The notes under the pieces were generated by a model that was not told where the DNA came from, made no database searches, and saw only the letters and a list, made by a program, of their open reading frames with translations. Of a stretch of DNA of 64,000 bases, positions 46,795-56,130 are shown piece after piece. The stretch comes from an uncultured Bacteroidota bacterium (lineage in GTDB: Bacteria > Bacteroidota > Bacteroidia > Chitinophagales > Chitinophagaceae): assembly GCA_903906365.1 (NCBI GenBank), contig CAIVKC010000051.1, positions 1 through 64,000 on the forward strand, in the 5' to 3' direction. The position numbers were made by a program, and so were the translations under genes. Numbering within the stretch: position 1 is the stretch's first letter; each line of letters opens with the position of its first letter.

Positions 46795-49311
46795 CTAGAA
46801 CAACTCCGGCTGCTTTTTATCATCCTCTTTGTGGGCCCATTCGACTTCCGTGCTCTTGGTATAGTCCGCCAATTTTGTTCCTACCGCCTTCCATCCCATA
46901 ACCTCCGTAAAGCCCAGCAGTTTGATCTTCTGGGAGCGGGCCTGGGCACCCCTTCCTGATTTTATGACCGCTACCGGCGCATCATGGGTGGTTACCGCCT
47001 CTACATAATTGCCTTCACCTTCCTTAATAAACAGGAATTTATTATGCAGGGTGGTTGTTTCGATCCTGAAACGTTTTACGTTGAACTGCAGTTTTTCCTG
47101 ATCACAATAGATGGCAGTGATGATCTTGTCCGGATTGAACTTTTCAATTTCAATGATATTTTCCGCATCAAATCGCTGGGTCAATTCTGTATCGGTGATT
47201 TCGTAGTTACCGTCATGGTATACAATAAGGATTTTTTCATCTCCCTCAAAAGTACCCAGGAATTCCCCTTTTCCATCCGTATTGAGACGACCGAAGGTAT
47301 CATCGAACCAGATTTTTCGGCCACTTAGGGTAGATCTTCCGGCTTCTTTGAGTTTGACCGCCTTAATGGGGTATTTGGTAACCTGGTTGCCGATGCTGGA
47401 GCGACCTTTGATCTCCAGGGTTTCAAAATAGAAATCGAATTCCTTGATTCTGGCCGAACAACCGGGGGTGAGGATTACCTTCACGGATTCAGCTTCACCA
47501 TTTGGATTGACAGAAAAATAATGGACCCTGCTTTTTTCCTCTCCCTTGGTCAGGTCGTATTCTTTATCGCGGGTGATACCGGTCACATTGAACCTTTTCG
47601 CATAGCTGGTCCCTGTCTTTCCATCCGAATAAATCATGTTATACGTGATTCTTTCATTGGTCTTCTGGAAAACGGCTACATGGATGATGTCTTTGCCAAT
47701 GAATGCCTTTTCGGAGGCTTTGACAACTTTCATTTTACCGGATTTGGTAAAGGCGATGATATCATCCAGGTCGGAACAGTCGGTCACAAACTCGTCTTTT
47801 TTCAGACCGGTACCGATAAAGCCTTCCGATCGGTTTACATACAGTTTTGCATTGGCGATGGCTACCTGTTTGGCCTGTATGGCTTCAAAGAGCTTGATTT
47901 CGGTTTTCCGCTCGCGACCCTTGCCGTATTTTTTTAGCAGGTTTTCAAAATAGGCAACCGTGAAGTCAACGATGTTGTTGAGATCGTGTTTAACCTGCCT
48001 GATCTCTGCCTCCAGCCCTTTAATCTGTTTGTTGAGTTCATCAATATCCAGCCGGTAGATCCTACGAACGGGTTTTTCCGTCAGTTTAATGATGTCCTCT
48101 CTTGTGATATCGCGTTTCAATAATTTTTTAAAAGGGGAGAATGCCTTATCGATCGCTTCGAGCACCTTTTCCCAGGTTTCATGCTTTTTCTCCAGTTCCT
48201 TGTAGATCTTCTCTTCGAAGAATATCTTTTCCAGTGAGGTATAGTGCCATTTTTCCTGCAGTTCACCGAGCTTGATTTCCAGTTCCTGTTTCAGCAGGTC
48301 CCGGGTCTTGTCCACCGATATCTTAAGCAGATCCTTTGCAGCCAGGAACTGTGGTTTCTGGTTGGTGATCACGCAGGCATTCGGCGAGATGCTTATTTCG
48401 CAGTCCGTAAAGGCGTACAGCGCGTCAATGGTGATATCGGGCGAAATACCCGGTGCCAGATCCACCTGCAATTCCACTTCGGCCGCTGTATTATCCGTCA
48501 CTTTTTTAATCTTGATCTTCCCCTGGTCATTGGCCTTGATGATGGAATCGATGAGCTGCGTGGTGGTCACGCCATAGGGAACATCTTTGATAACCAGGGT
48601 TTTTTTGTCCAGTTCCTCAATATGGACCCTCACCCTCACCTTGCCACCCCTGCTACCGTCGTTATAATTGGTCACGTCGATCATCCCACCTGTCTGGAAA
48701 TCGGGATAGAGTTCAAATTTTTTACCCCGCAGGTATTTTATGGAAGCGTCGCATATCTCGCAGAAATTATGGGGCAGGATTTTGGTGGAAAGCCCCACCG
48801 CGATGCCTTCGGCACCCTGGGCCAGCAACAGGGGGAATTTCATGGGCAGGGTGACCGGTTCGTTTTTCCTTCCGTCATAACTCAGCTGCCAGTTGGTTGT
48901 CTTGGGATTGAAGGCTACCTCCAGGGCAAATTTACTCAGCCTCGCTTCAATGTACCTGGAGGCGGCCGCATCGTCGCCTGTCCTGACATCTCCCCAGTTG
49001 CCCTGGGTTTCCACCAACAGGTCTTTCTGGCCCATATTGACCAATGCTTCCCCGATGCTGGCATCCCCGTGTGGATGATACTGCATGGATTGGCCGATAA
49101 TATTGGCCACCTTGTTGAACCGGCCGTCGTCCATTTCCTTCATGGCATGGAGTATCCTGCGCTGAACCGGTTTCAGACCGTCCTCGATGGCAGGAACTGC
49201 CCTTTCCAGAATTACATAGGAGGCATAGTCAAGGAACCAGTGTTTATATTGGCCGGTAACCCCCGATTCGTTTTGATGAAAGTCGTCCGCTATTGTCTTA
49301 TTTTTTGCCAT
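46795..49311 (-). CDS. parC: DNA topoisomerase IV subunit A
   Basis: 838 residues. Type IIA topoisomerase breakage-reunion subunit; active-site Tyr120 in AAASRYIEARLSKF, with Arg119 before it. The quinolone-determining helix reads HGDASIGEALVN (82-92), so Ala84 replaces the Ser common in GyrA and ParC. Coiled-coil arm near 370-470 and a C-terminal region from about 520 with repeated beta segments. The length and its pairing with the GyrB-type gene at 51627 identify it as ParC rather than GyrA, though annotation often says gyrase/topoisomerase IV. Decatenates daughter chromosomes. Leftward cluster: parE, DUF1835 gene, hydrolase, parC. Confidence 0.9.
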   Translation of the reverse strand: MAKNKTIADDFHQNESGVTGQYKHWFLDYASYVILERAVPAIEDGLKPVQRRILHAMKEMDDGRFNKVANIIGQSMQYHPHGDASIGEALVNMGQKDLLVETQGNWGDVRTGDDAAASRYIEARLSKFALEVAFNPKTTNWQLSYDGRKNEPVTLPMKFPLLLAQGAEGIAVGLSTKILPHNFCEICDASIKYLRGKKFELYPDFQTGGMIDVTNYNDGSRGGKVRVRVHIEELDKKTLVIKDVPYGVTTTQLIDSIIKANDQGKIKIKKVTDNTAAEVELQVDLAPGISPDITIDALYAFTDCEISISPNACVITNQKPQFLAAKDLLKISVDKTRDLLKQELEIKLGELQEKWHYTSLEKIFFEEKIYKELEKKHETWEKVLEAIDKAFSPFKKLLKRDITREDIIKLTEKPVRRIYRLDIDELNKQIKGLEAEIRQVKHDLNNIVDFTVAYFENLLKKYGKGRERKTEIKLFEAIQAKQVAIANAKLYVNRSEGFIGTGLKKDEFVTDCSDLDDIIAFTKSGKMKVVKASEKAFIGKDIIHVAVFQKTNERITYNMIYSDGKTGTSYAKRFNVTGITRDKEYDLTKGEEKSRVHYFSVNPNGEAESVKVILTPGCSARIKEFDFYFETLEIKGRSSIGNQVTKYPIKAVKLKEAGRSTLSGRKIWFDDTFGRLNTDGKGEFLGTFEGDEKILIVYHDGNYEITDTELTQRFDAENIIEIEKFNPDKIITAIYCDQEKLQFNVKRFRIETTTLHNKFLFIKEGEGNYVEAVTTHDAPVAVIKSGRGAQARSQKIKLLGFTEVMGWKAVGTKLADYTKSTEVEWAHKEDDKKQPELF

Positions 49312-49405
49312 ATTTCTTTTTCACGTTAATGATTCCCTGGTAGCACCAGGCAAATTAAACAATTACTCCCATATGTTTTCCCGGTAGGGAAGCTTCCACA
49401 ACCGG

Positions 49406-50758
49406 TCATTTTATTTTGATCCCCGTCATTTTCTCGCCCCCCTGATATAATATCAATCTTTCCACACTGCCTTGCGGACTTTTAATGAACTCAATCTGGG
49501 CATCGGTCAGTTTGAAGAAAAAGTGGTCTTCCTTTTCGGCGAATATCTCGGCGGGGCCCTGGCCCGATCCCTGCGCCATCAGCTGCCCGTTTTCCAGGCT
49601 GATGGTGATGGTGAATTCCGGGTAAAGCCGGTAGACACCCGTGTAATGCTTGAGCAGGCTGCTGTCCAGGATTATTTCAGGCCTTTGCCTGGGAAAATCA
49701 TAGGGTTCGTTGTGGAGGATGGCATTGATATTTTCAGCGATTTTTGGCAGACCGGGAGATCCCAGGTTGTCCAGCAGTATGATACAGGTCTGCTCTTCTG
49801 GAATCCTCGCGATGAAGGAAACAAATCCGTAGGTACTGCCTTCATGCATTTCCACTTTCTTACCAAAAGCCGAATCGATGAGCCATCCGTATCCATATTT
49901 TGATTTAAAAGGCCTAAAAGCGGCCTGCAGCGAAGCGGGCTGCAGTATTTTTCCCGTATAGAGCGCCCGGTCCCAGCGGTAGAGGTCCCCCGCCGTTGAG
50001 TACATGGCTCCGGCACTGTAGGAAACGGTTGAATCCACTACCGAGGCCGGAGCGGTATTTTGGGGAGAAACCCGTGTATAACCTGCGGCCCGGTCGGAAC
50101 TGCGCAGAGACCCAAAATCAAAACCGGAGTGGTTCATACCCAGCGGCTGAAAGATCCGCTCCCTGACAACCTGAAAATAGGATTTACCCGTTAACCGCTC
50201 AATAATATAACCCAGCAGGATATATCCTGAATTGCAATAACTGTAGGCTGAACCCGGTTTGAAATCGGGGGGATGGTTTTTAAACAGGGCGATCAGGTCT
50301 TGCAGGCCGATGGGGGAGGATGCGCGGGTCCTCATAAAATTAATATCCCTGGTATAATTGTAAAGGCCGGAAGTATGGGTCAGCAGGTTTTCAATGGTAA
50401 TTGCGCCACCGCCGGGAAAGTCTGGCAGGAAAGCGGACAGGGAATCATACACGCTGAGACTGTGCTGTTCCTGCAGCTGCAATATTATGGCTGCCGTAAA
50501 CTGTTTGGTCAGCGAACCAATCTGAAAAATGGTATTGCTGTCAGCGGGACTTTTAGTCTGCAGGTTCCTGTAGCCGTAACCCCGTTCCAGCAGGATGTCC
50601 CCCTGATGGGATACCAGTGCAGTTCCATTAAAGGATTGCTGGTTCCTGTAGGCCCGCAACAGTTCATTGATTTCTTCGGATTTGGTCTGGCTGAATGCAG
50701 GGTGGAAGACCCCTGCCACCAATATCCATAAAACCATATTTTGAATGGGTACCCTCAT
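49406..50758 (-). CDS. Exported beta-lactamase-fold serine hydrolase
   Basis: 450 residues. Signal peptide 1-24 (WILVAGVFHPAFSQ). The class C/penicillin-binding fold: Ser82-x-x-Lys85 in GSLTKQF, YCNSGY as the Tyr-x-Asn motif near residue 170, and HEGSTYGF where the third motif (HxG/KTG) is expected. The C-terminal 110 residues form an added beta domain. Members are carboxypeptidases, esterases or D-aminopeptidases; true beta-lactamase activity is not implied. Its start overlaps the stop of the DUF1835 gene by four bases (ATGA), so it is part of the topoisomerase IV cluster. Confidence 0.9.
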   Translation of the reverse strand: MRVPIQNMVLWILVAGVFHPAFSQTKSEEINELLRAYRNQQSFNGTALVSHQGDILLERGYGYRNLQTKSPADSNTIFQIGSLTKQFTAAIILQLQEQHSLSVYDSLSAFLPDFPGGGAITIENLLTHTSGLYNYTRDINFMRTRASSPIGLQDLIALFKNHPPDFKPGSAYSYCNSGYILLGYIIERLTGKSYFQVVRERIFQPLGMNHSGFDFGSLRSSDRAAGYTRVSPQNTAPASVVDSTVSYSAGAMYSTAGDLYRWDRALYTGKILQPASLQAAFRPFKSKYGYGWLIDSAFGKKVEMHEGSTYGFVSFIARIPEEQTCIILLDNLGSPGLPKIAENINAILHNEPYDFPRQRPEIILDSSLLKHYTGVYRLYPEFTITISLENGQLMAQGSGQGPAEIFAEKEDHFFFKLTDAQIEFIKSPQGSVERLILYQGGEKMTGIKIK

Positions 50759-51588
50759 GATCCGGATACTGGCAGTTCAGCTTTGAGTTTTATTTCAAAA
50801 TCCTTCATATTTTTTGGCTCCCCCTGCACATCCAGCTGACCGGAGATAACCAGTTGCTTGATTCTCCAAAGCAGGTAGGCATCTCCGGTGGTATGCCTGG
50901 CTTTGGAGAGGTATTGGTGGATGAGCTTATTGGCCTTGATCCAGTCTCCTGTGATCAATTTTTTCAGGTCCTGGTCAAAGAAATCATAGTCAAACTGCAC
51001 CAGTTTCTTGCCGCCTTCCAGGATGCGTACCCCTTTATTTTCGCTGCAGAGCCTATGCCATTCATCAGGATCAATTTCAAATTCGCTTAAGGTTACCGGC
51101 CTGGCCAGTTTTTGGGCCTTGACAAATTCCCTGGCGGGGATTTCAAAAAGGTTGGCCGGATAAAACAGGTTTCCTTTTTCGTTGATGAAGGGCAGGTTGT
51201 TCAGGTATAACAGAAAAATCCTGCCCTGAAAATCCTTCAGCTGGCTGATTAACCAGTAATAACCACAGACATCGTGTTTGTTCTGGGCAGCCCAGATCCA
51301 GATTACCTCCTCCGGGTCTTCCCGGAGTCTGTCCAGAATCGTCTGGACGGTCTGCTGGTCATCAGACTGGGAACCATTGTCCACCAGGCCTTCATAATTG
51401 CCGCCGGCAAGCACCTCACGCCACCATTGCTTCCTGGCTTCAATCCCTGCCTGGGTGTAAATCCCTTCTACCGGGCCCACCGCAAAATCATCGGCAATCT
51501 TCAGGATGTCGCCCTGTAGCGAAGGGGCGAGTTCAAAACTCTTCCTGAGGGCCTCTATATCATTATGCTGAAAAACAATATGTATCAT
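50755..51588 (-). CDS. DUF1835-domain protein
   Basis: 277 residues, no signal peptide. N-terminal part fits DUF1835: MIHIVFQHNDIEALRKSF, DDFAVGPVEGIYTQAGIEAR and VIWIWAAQNKHDVCGYYWLISQL; the C-terminal part fits the DUF3658 partner domain, with RGRIFLLYLNNLPF-type strands and DYDFFDQDLKKLITGDWIKANKL. Cytoplasmic. Function unknown. In many Bacteroidota this gene sits beside parE or parC, so a link with topoisomerase IV or its expression is possible; that is inference from neighbourhood. Coupled by overlap to the hydrolase downstream; 38 bases after parE. Confidence 0.82.
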   Translation of the reverse strand: MIHIVFQHNDIEALRKSFELAPSLQGDILKIADDFAVGPVEGIYTQAGIEARKQWWREVLAGGNYEGLVDNGSQSDDQQTVQTILDRLREDPEEVIWIWAAQNKHDVCGYYWLISQLKDFQGRIFLLYLNNLPFINEKGNLFYPANLFEIPAREFVKAQKLARPVTLSEFEIDPDEWHRLCSENKGVRILEGGKKLVQFDYDFFDQDLKKLITGDWIKANKLIHQYLSKARHTTGDAYLLWRIKQLVISGQLDVQGEPKNMKDFEIKLKAELPVSGS

Positions 51589-51626
51589 ACATCCTCCCGG
51601 ATTCCCGCCTTCTGCGGGAATCGACT

Positions 51627-53540
51627 TTAATTGGTTAATAATACTTCCTCCGGCGCGCCGGCCACAAAATCAAGGTCCAGTTTCAAATTGTCGATGATGA
51701 ATTCCTGCCTTTCCTGGGTGTTTTTCCCCATGTAATATTCCAACAACTGCTGGATATGGGTTTCAGGCATGATCATGACGGGCTGTACGCGCATATCGGC
51801 CCCGATGAAACGCGCAAACTCCTCCGGTGAAATTTCTCCCAGCCCCTTGAAGCGGGTTATTTCCGGTTTATTGCCCAGCTTTCGGACTGCGGCCTGTTTT
51901 TCGGTTTCGTCATAGCAGTAAATCGTTTCCTGCTTGTTGCGTACACGGAAAAGAGGGGTCTCCAGTACATAGACATGACCATTTTTTGCCAGGTCGGGAA
52001 AAAACTGGAGAAAGAAAGTCATGAGCAGCAAACGGATATGCATCCCGTCCACATCAGCATCGGTGGCAATAACGATGTTGTTGTATCGCAGTCCTTCCAT
52101 GCCTTCTTCAATATTGAGTGCGTGCTGGAGCAGGTTGAATTCCTCGTTTTCATAGACGATCTTCTTTGTCAGCCCGAAACTGTTGAGTGGTTTACCGCGC
52201 AGACTAAATACCGCCTGCGTCTCCACGTTCCTGGCCTTAGTAATGGAACCGCTGGCCGAATCGCCTTCCGTGATGAATATGGTGCTTTCCTTTTGTTTTT
52301 CCAGGATGGCGTCCTTGTCTTTGCCGGAGGCCTCGTCATTGTAGTGAAACCGGCAGTCTCTTAGCTTGCGGTTATGGAGGTTGGCTTTTTTGGCTCTTTC
52401 ATTGGCCAGCTTCTTGATTCCGGCCAGTTCCTTTCGCTCGCGTTCATTCTGCTCAATGCGCTTTTTGAGGGCCTCCGCGGTGCTGGGGTTTTTATGGAGA
52501 TAATTATCGAGTTCTTTGGCGAGGAATTCGTAAATGAAGTTCTTCATGCTCACGCCGCCCTCAGACATATACTGGCTGCCCAGTTTGGTCTTGGTCTGTG
52601 ATTCAAAAACGGGTTCCACCACCCTGACCGAAACGGCCGCCACGATACTCTGCCTGATATCGGAGGCTTCATAATCTTTCTTGTAGAAATCGCGGATTAC
52701 TTTGACAAAACCTTCGCGGAAGGCCTGTTGGTGCGTTCCCCCTTGGGTGGTATATTGTCCATTGACGAAACTGAAAATTTCTTCGCCATAATCATTGTTA
52801 TGGGCAAAGGCCACTTCGATATCCTCTCCTTTCAGGTGTATGATGGGATACCTCAGTTCATCTTCGTTGGTACGGCGCTGCAACAAATCCAGCAGGCCGT
52901 TTTTGGAAACATACCGTTTGCCGTTGAAATTGATGACCAGCCCTGCATTGAGGTAACAATAGTTCCAAAACTGTTTGTCCAGGTATTCGTGTAAATAGTG
53001 AAAGTTTTTGAATACCGTTTCATCGGGAATAAATTCAACCAGGGTGCCGTTTTCCTGGGTTGTTTTGGTCTCCTTGTATTCCCTGGTCAGTACCCCTCTT
53101 TCAAATTCAGCCGTCTTTTCCTTGCCTTCCCGAATGGCGGTCACTTTAAAATACTGGCTGAGGGCATTGACCGCTTTTGTACCTACCCCGTTGAGTCCTA
53201 CCGATTTTTGGAAGGCCTTGCTGTCGTATTTGGCTCCCGTGTTGATTTTACTGACCACATCCACCACTTTACCCAGCGGAATACCCCTTCCGTAGTCCCT
53301 GACGGTCACTGTTTTCTGGTCAATGACCACGTCGACATGTTTGCCATAACCCATGGTATGCTCATCAATACAGTTATCAATGACTTCTTTGATGAGTACA
53401 TAGATTCCGTCATCCGGGCTGCTTCCATCGCCGAGTTTTCCGATATACATGCCAGGGCGCAGCCGTATATGTTCCCGCCAGTCAAGGCTTTTTATACTTT
53501 CCTCGTTATAATTGAATAAATTTTGCTTGTCTTCAGCCAT
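51627..53540 (-). CDS. parE: DNA topoisomerase IV subunit B
   Basis: 637 residues. GHKL ATPase domain: [12 protein letters not shown] near 50 with catalytic Glu and Asn, [11 protein letters not shown], and the lid loop [15 protein letters not shown]. Transducer with [24 protein letters not shown], and [14 protein letters not shown] with the Mg-binding Asp pair. C-terminal end [13 protein letters not shown]. With ParC makes topoisomerase IV. Promoter on the minus strand at 53577-53584 (TATATTTG). Confidence 0.93.
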   Translation of the reverse strand: MAEDKQNLFNYNEESIKSLDWREHIRLRPGMYIGKLGDGSSPDDGIYVLIKEVIDNCIDEHTMGYGKHVDVVIDQKTVTVRDYGRGIPLGKVVDVVSKINTGAKYDSKAFQKSVGLNGVGTKAVNALSQYFKVTAIREGKEKTAEFERGVLTREYKETKTTQENGTLVEFIPDETVFKNFHYLHEYLDKQFWNYCYLNAGLVINFNGKRYVSKNGLLDLLQRRTNEDELRYPIIHLKGEDIEVAFAHNNDYGEEIFSFVNGQYTTQGGTHQQAFREGFVKVIRDFYKKDYEASDIRQSIVAAVSVRVVEPVFESQTKTKLGSQYMSEGGVSMKNFIYEFLAKELDNYLHKNPSTAEALKKRIEQNERERKELAGIKKLANERAKKANLHNRKLRDCRFHYNDEASGKDKDAILEKQKESTIFITEGDSASGSITKARNVETQAVFSLRGKPLNSFGLTKKIVYENEEFNLLQHALNIEEGMEGLRYNNIVIATDADVDGMHIRLLLMTFFLQFFPDLAKNGHVYVLETPLFRVRNKQETIYCYDETEKQAAVRKLGNKPEITRFKGLGEISPEEFARFIGADMRVQPVMIMPETHIQQLLEYYMGKNTQERQEFIIDNLKLDLDFVAGAPEEVLLTN

Positions 53541-53576
53541 ATTTTTTTAGTGATATCTTTATACTTTTAAACCCGG

Positions 53577-53584
53577 CAAATATA
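53577..53584 (-). promoter_or_regulatory. -7 promoter element of the parE cluster
   Basis: On the minus strand TATATTTG, a perfect TAnnTTTG, 36 bases before the parE ATG. Confidence 0.6.
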
Positions 53585-53654
53585 GGCAAACAGCATCAGA
53601 GCCATTGAGCGCGATTATGCACAATGTGAATAAAGGCGGCCTGCACCCATAAAA

Positions 53655-55097
53655 ATGAGAGAAAATTTTTTAACCCTGACAGGGATTACCGTTCGAATTG
53701 GAACTGCTACCATACTGGATAATATCAGCTGGGTCCTCAAAGCCGGGGAGTTCTGGGCACTTACCGGCCCTTCAGGAAGCGGCAAAACGGTCCTGGCCCA
53801 CACCCTGGCCGGCCGTCATTACCACAACGGCCGGATTACCTACCATTTCGGAGGCGACAACCAAAAGCACCGGGTGGCAGTCGTAGACCAGCAGCACCGT
53901 TTCAAATATCTTTCCAATACTGGTGAACTCTATTACCAGCAGCGCTTCAATGCCTCCGAGGCCGACCAGACCATCACCGTCAGCCAGGAACTCGATGAGT
54001 TCGGCTATGATAAAAATAATACCCCTCACCAATGGATTGACCTGCTGCATATCCGCCCCCTGCTTTCAAAACCACTAATCCAGTTGTCCAACGGGGAAAA
54101 TAAAAGGGTGCAACTGGCCATCGCCCTGCTTGGCAGGCCTGATTTTCTGATTCTTGACAATCCTTTTATCGGACTGGATGCGGAGGGGAGAAGTACCATG
54201 CAGCAAATACTAAACACATTGCTGGGACTAAAAATTCCGATATTGCTGATAACCTCGCCACGGGAAATTCCTTCGAGCATTACGCATATTGCCTGCCTTG
54301 AGCAGGGAAAGCTGGTTTTTACCGGAAGCAGGGAGCAATTCAAACCGGCCGCTCCTCTCCACCGGGCCCCTGATCTGGACCTGGGGCTGCTGAAGCCGGA
54401 CAACCCCTTCAGGGAAGAGCCGGCTTTCCGGACGGCCGTGAAAATGACAGGCGTTTCCGTCCGCTATGGTGATCAGGTAATTTTGGGAGGCCTGGACTGG
54501 GAGGTTAAAAAGGGCGAACGCTGGAGTCTTTCAGGACCAAACGGGTCAGGCAAATCCACCCTGCTCAGCCTCATTACCGCCGATAACCCGCAGGCCTATG
54601 CCAATGATATCATGTTGTTTGACAGGCAACGGGGTACCGGGGAGACCATCTGGGATATCAAGCAACGGATTGGTTTTGTCTCACCGGAACTGCACCTCTA
54701 TTTTGATTACAGTGCCAGTTCCCGGGAGGTCATAGCCTCGGGTTGGTTTGACACCATTGGTTTGTTTCGAACCTTAACACCGGCCCAGGACGAACAGGTC
54801 AGCCGCTGGATACAATTGCTGAAACTGGAAAATATGGGCTCCCGCCGGCTGGCGGAACTTTCGGCCGGTCAGCAGCGGATGGTTTTGCTGGCCAGGGCAT
54901 TGATAAAAAACCCTCCACTGCTTATACTGGATGAACCCTGCCAGGGGCTTGACCCGCTGCAGACGGCCGAATTCAAGTACCTGGTGGACCAGGTCTGCGA
55001 GCAATTTGGTACGACCCTCATTTTTGTGAGCCATTACCCTGAAGATGTCCCCTCCTGCGTAGACCATTTTCTGAGTCTTGAAAAAAAAGACGGTTAA
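53655..55097 (+). CDS. Tandem ABC ATPase (ModF-like), first nucleotide-binding domain with degenerate Walker B
   Basis: 480 residues, two ABC domains in one chain without membrane segments. First domain: Walker A GPSGSGKT at 38-45, signature LSNGE at 144-148, Walker B FLILDN with Asp168 and Asn169, i.e. Asn in place of the catalytic Glu. Second: Walker A GPNGSGKS at 294-301, signature LSAGQQRM, Walker B LILDEP with Asp426-Glu427, intact. The order resembles ModF/PhrA-type proteins whose role is poorly known, not the ABC-F translation factors (no long linker with their motif). No permease or substrate-binding gene adjoins it. It diverges from parE. Confidence 0.85.
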   Translation: MRENFLTLTGITVRIGTATILDNISWVLKAGEFWALTGPSGSGKTVLAHTLAGRHYHNGRITYHFGGDNQKHRVAVVDQQHRFKYLSNTGELYYQQRFNASEADQTITVSQELDEFGYDKNNTPHQWIDLLHIRPLLSKPLIQLSNGENKRVQLAIALLGRPDFLILDNPFIGLDAEGRSTMQQILNTLLGLKIPILLITSPREIPSSITHIACLEQGKLVFTGSREQFKPAAPLHRAPDLDLGLLKPDNPFREEPAFRTAVKMTGVSVRYGDQVILGGLDWEVKKGERWSLSGPNGSGKSTLLSLITADNPQAYANDIMLFDRQRGTGETIWDIKQRIGFVSPELHLYFDYSASSREVIASGWFDTIGLFRTLTPAQDEQVSRWIQLLKLENMGSRRLAELSAGQQRMVLLARALIKNPPLLILDEPCQGLDPLQTAEFKYLVDQVCEQFGTTLIFVSHYPEDVPSCVDHFLSLEKKDG

Positions 55098-55449
55098 TAT
55101 CACTGTCCCCCTTTTATTTTGATTTTTTTTAACATTGGCCTAGGGGCAGGGGTCTTCAGCTTTTGATGAACAAGGTGAAACCCTGATAGTAAAAAGGTTA
55201 CAGGGCATTTTGGCTGGTTGCTCCTTGCCTGGGCTGGCCTTCCCTGATTGGCAGGTTTTCGGTCAGCAGGCCTGTATTGTAGAAGATTTTCCCCAAAGAC
55301 AAAAACTGCGAAATCCTGCTGACCATACATAACTGATGTGGCATGGTCCTTGTCAACACCATACCAACAACCCCGCCTATACGTAGTTTATTTGGTATTT
55401 CAAATCAACCAGGAATTTTCCATTTTTATTCACTCACAAAAATTACGTT
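55098..55449. other. 352-base intergenic region with a long-range inverted repeat
   Basis: No convincing gene here. Perfect 10-bp inverted repeat GGTCAGCAGG (55261-55270) and CCTGCTGACC (55315-55324) with 44 bases between, capable of closing a stem over a loop that itself has weak pairing. No T-run follows, so not a standard terminator. It could be a structured RNA, a leader of the gene at 55450, or chance. The shadow frame 55100-55330 on the minus strand reads through the repeat but has poor composition. Confidence 0.35.
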
Positions 55450-55767
55450 ATGAAAAACACATCATTTAAGTTGGCAGTCCTGGGCATTGCGGCAGCAGGA
55501 TTATTTGCATTTCACGGGATGAACGCCGGGTCCGTAAAGGGAAAAATATCACCAGCAGACGGGGCCGTACGGGCCTGGGCTGAATCACAGACTGATACCT
55601 TAAGCGCTCCTGTTCAAAATGGAATCTTTGAGATAGGAAATGTAAAGCCCGGCACCTATAAACTGGTTATTGAGGCCAGGCCTCCTTATAAAAACAGTTC
55701 CAGGGATGGCATTATGGTAGTGGATGGAAAATCCACGGATGTGGGAGAAATTACACTGAATAAATAA
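55450..55767 (+). CDS. Small exported protein with a carboxypeptidase-regulatory-like domain
   Basis: 105 residues. Signal peptide 1-26 (SFKLAVLGIAAAGLFAFHGMNA). The mature 80 residues open GSVKGKISPADGAVRAWAES and contain FEIGNVKPGTYKLVIEARPPY and ITLNK: the Gly-x-Val-x-Gly start, NGxFxIxxVxPGxY turn and last strand of the carboxypeptidase-regulatory-like (CarbopepD_reg) Ig fold. Probably periplasmic or surface, as a lone Ig domain. Partner unknown. Own terminator follows; promoter not clear. Confidence 0.8.
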   Translation: MKNTSFKLAVLGIAAAGLFAFHGMNAGSVKGKISPADGAVRAWAESQTDTLSAPVQNGIFEIGNVKPGTYKLVIEARPPYKNSSRDGIMVVDGKSTDVGEITLNK

Positions 55768-55791
55768 GTCTGTCTATTCTCTGTAAAATGC

Positions 55792-55821
55792 AGGCGGCAC
55801 CAGGGTGCCGCCTATTTTTTT
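55792..55821 (+). terminator. Intrinsic terminator after the gene at 55450
   Basis: Perfect 9-bp stem AGGCGGCAC (55792-55800) and GTGCCGCCT (55805-55813), loop CAGG, then A and seven T. Confidence 0.92.
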
Positions 55822-56130
55822 CCCCAAGTTCAGGGTTTTGGGCGAGGTTCGCCTTTAAAAAATGGAGTTACTTATGAATATAAAGAAAAATTATGGTATA
55901 ATAAATTGATAATGAGATGTATAGCAAATATTATTATTTTGTTTCCTGCTGTCTGGATGGTCCGTTTTGAGCCCTAAATTCGTTAATTTTGTGTCCTGCT
56001 TCCGTATCCGTTTATTTCCTGAACTGGAACTGGCTAAACTTCGTGAAGCAATACCAATACTGCCCATTTTAATTTCTTGACCACTGCTATCCCCTTAATG
56101 CTGACTTTTTTTTACAAAAAACTGTGAAGT
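55822..56130 (+). promoter_or_regulatory. AT-rich spacer and promoter of the 89-residue gene, with a 50-base-spaced repeat
   Basis: AT-rich compared with its neighbours. A perfect -7 element TAATTTTG lies at 55984-55991. TTTTGTnTCCTGCT occurs twice, starting at 55937 and 55987, exactly 50 bases apart, with further matches on both sides; only the second copy has the full -7 match. The leader to the ATG at 56131 would be about 135 bases. No other gene seen. Confidence 0.45.

Noticed and set aside
48244-49329. 361-codon open frame antisense to parC
   Set aside because: Codon-aligned shadow of parC with no recognisable domain.
49406-50758. Antibiotic-resistance beta-lactamase
   Set aside because: It has the fold motifs but an added C-terminal domain and an HxG-type third motif; such proteins are mostly peptidases or esterases.
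55261-55324. Possible SRP RNA or 6S RNA
   Set aside because: The GGTCAG...AGCAG wording recalls the SRP RNA core, but the GGAA tetraloop and asymmetric loop are absent, and no 6S central bubble was found.
55100-55330. 76-codon minus-strand frame
   Set aside because: Unbiased composition, Pro/Gln/Arg-rich end and overlap with the inverted repeat; no promoter.
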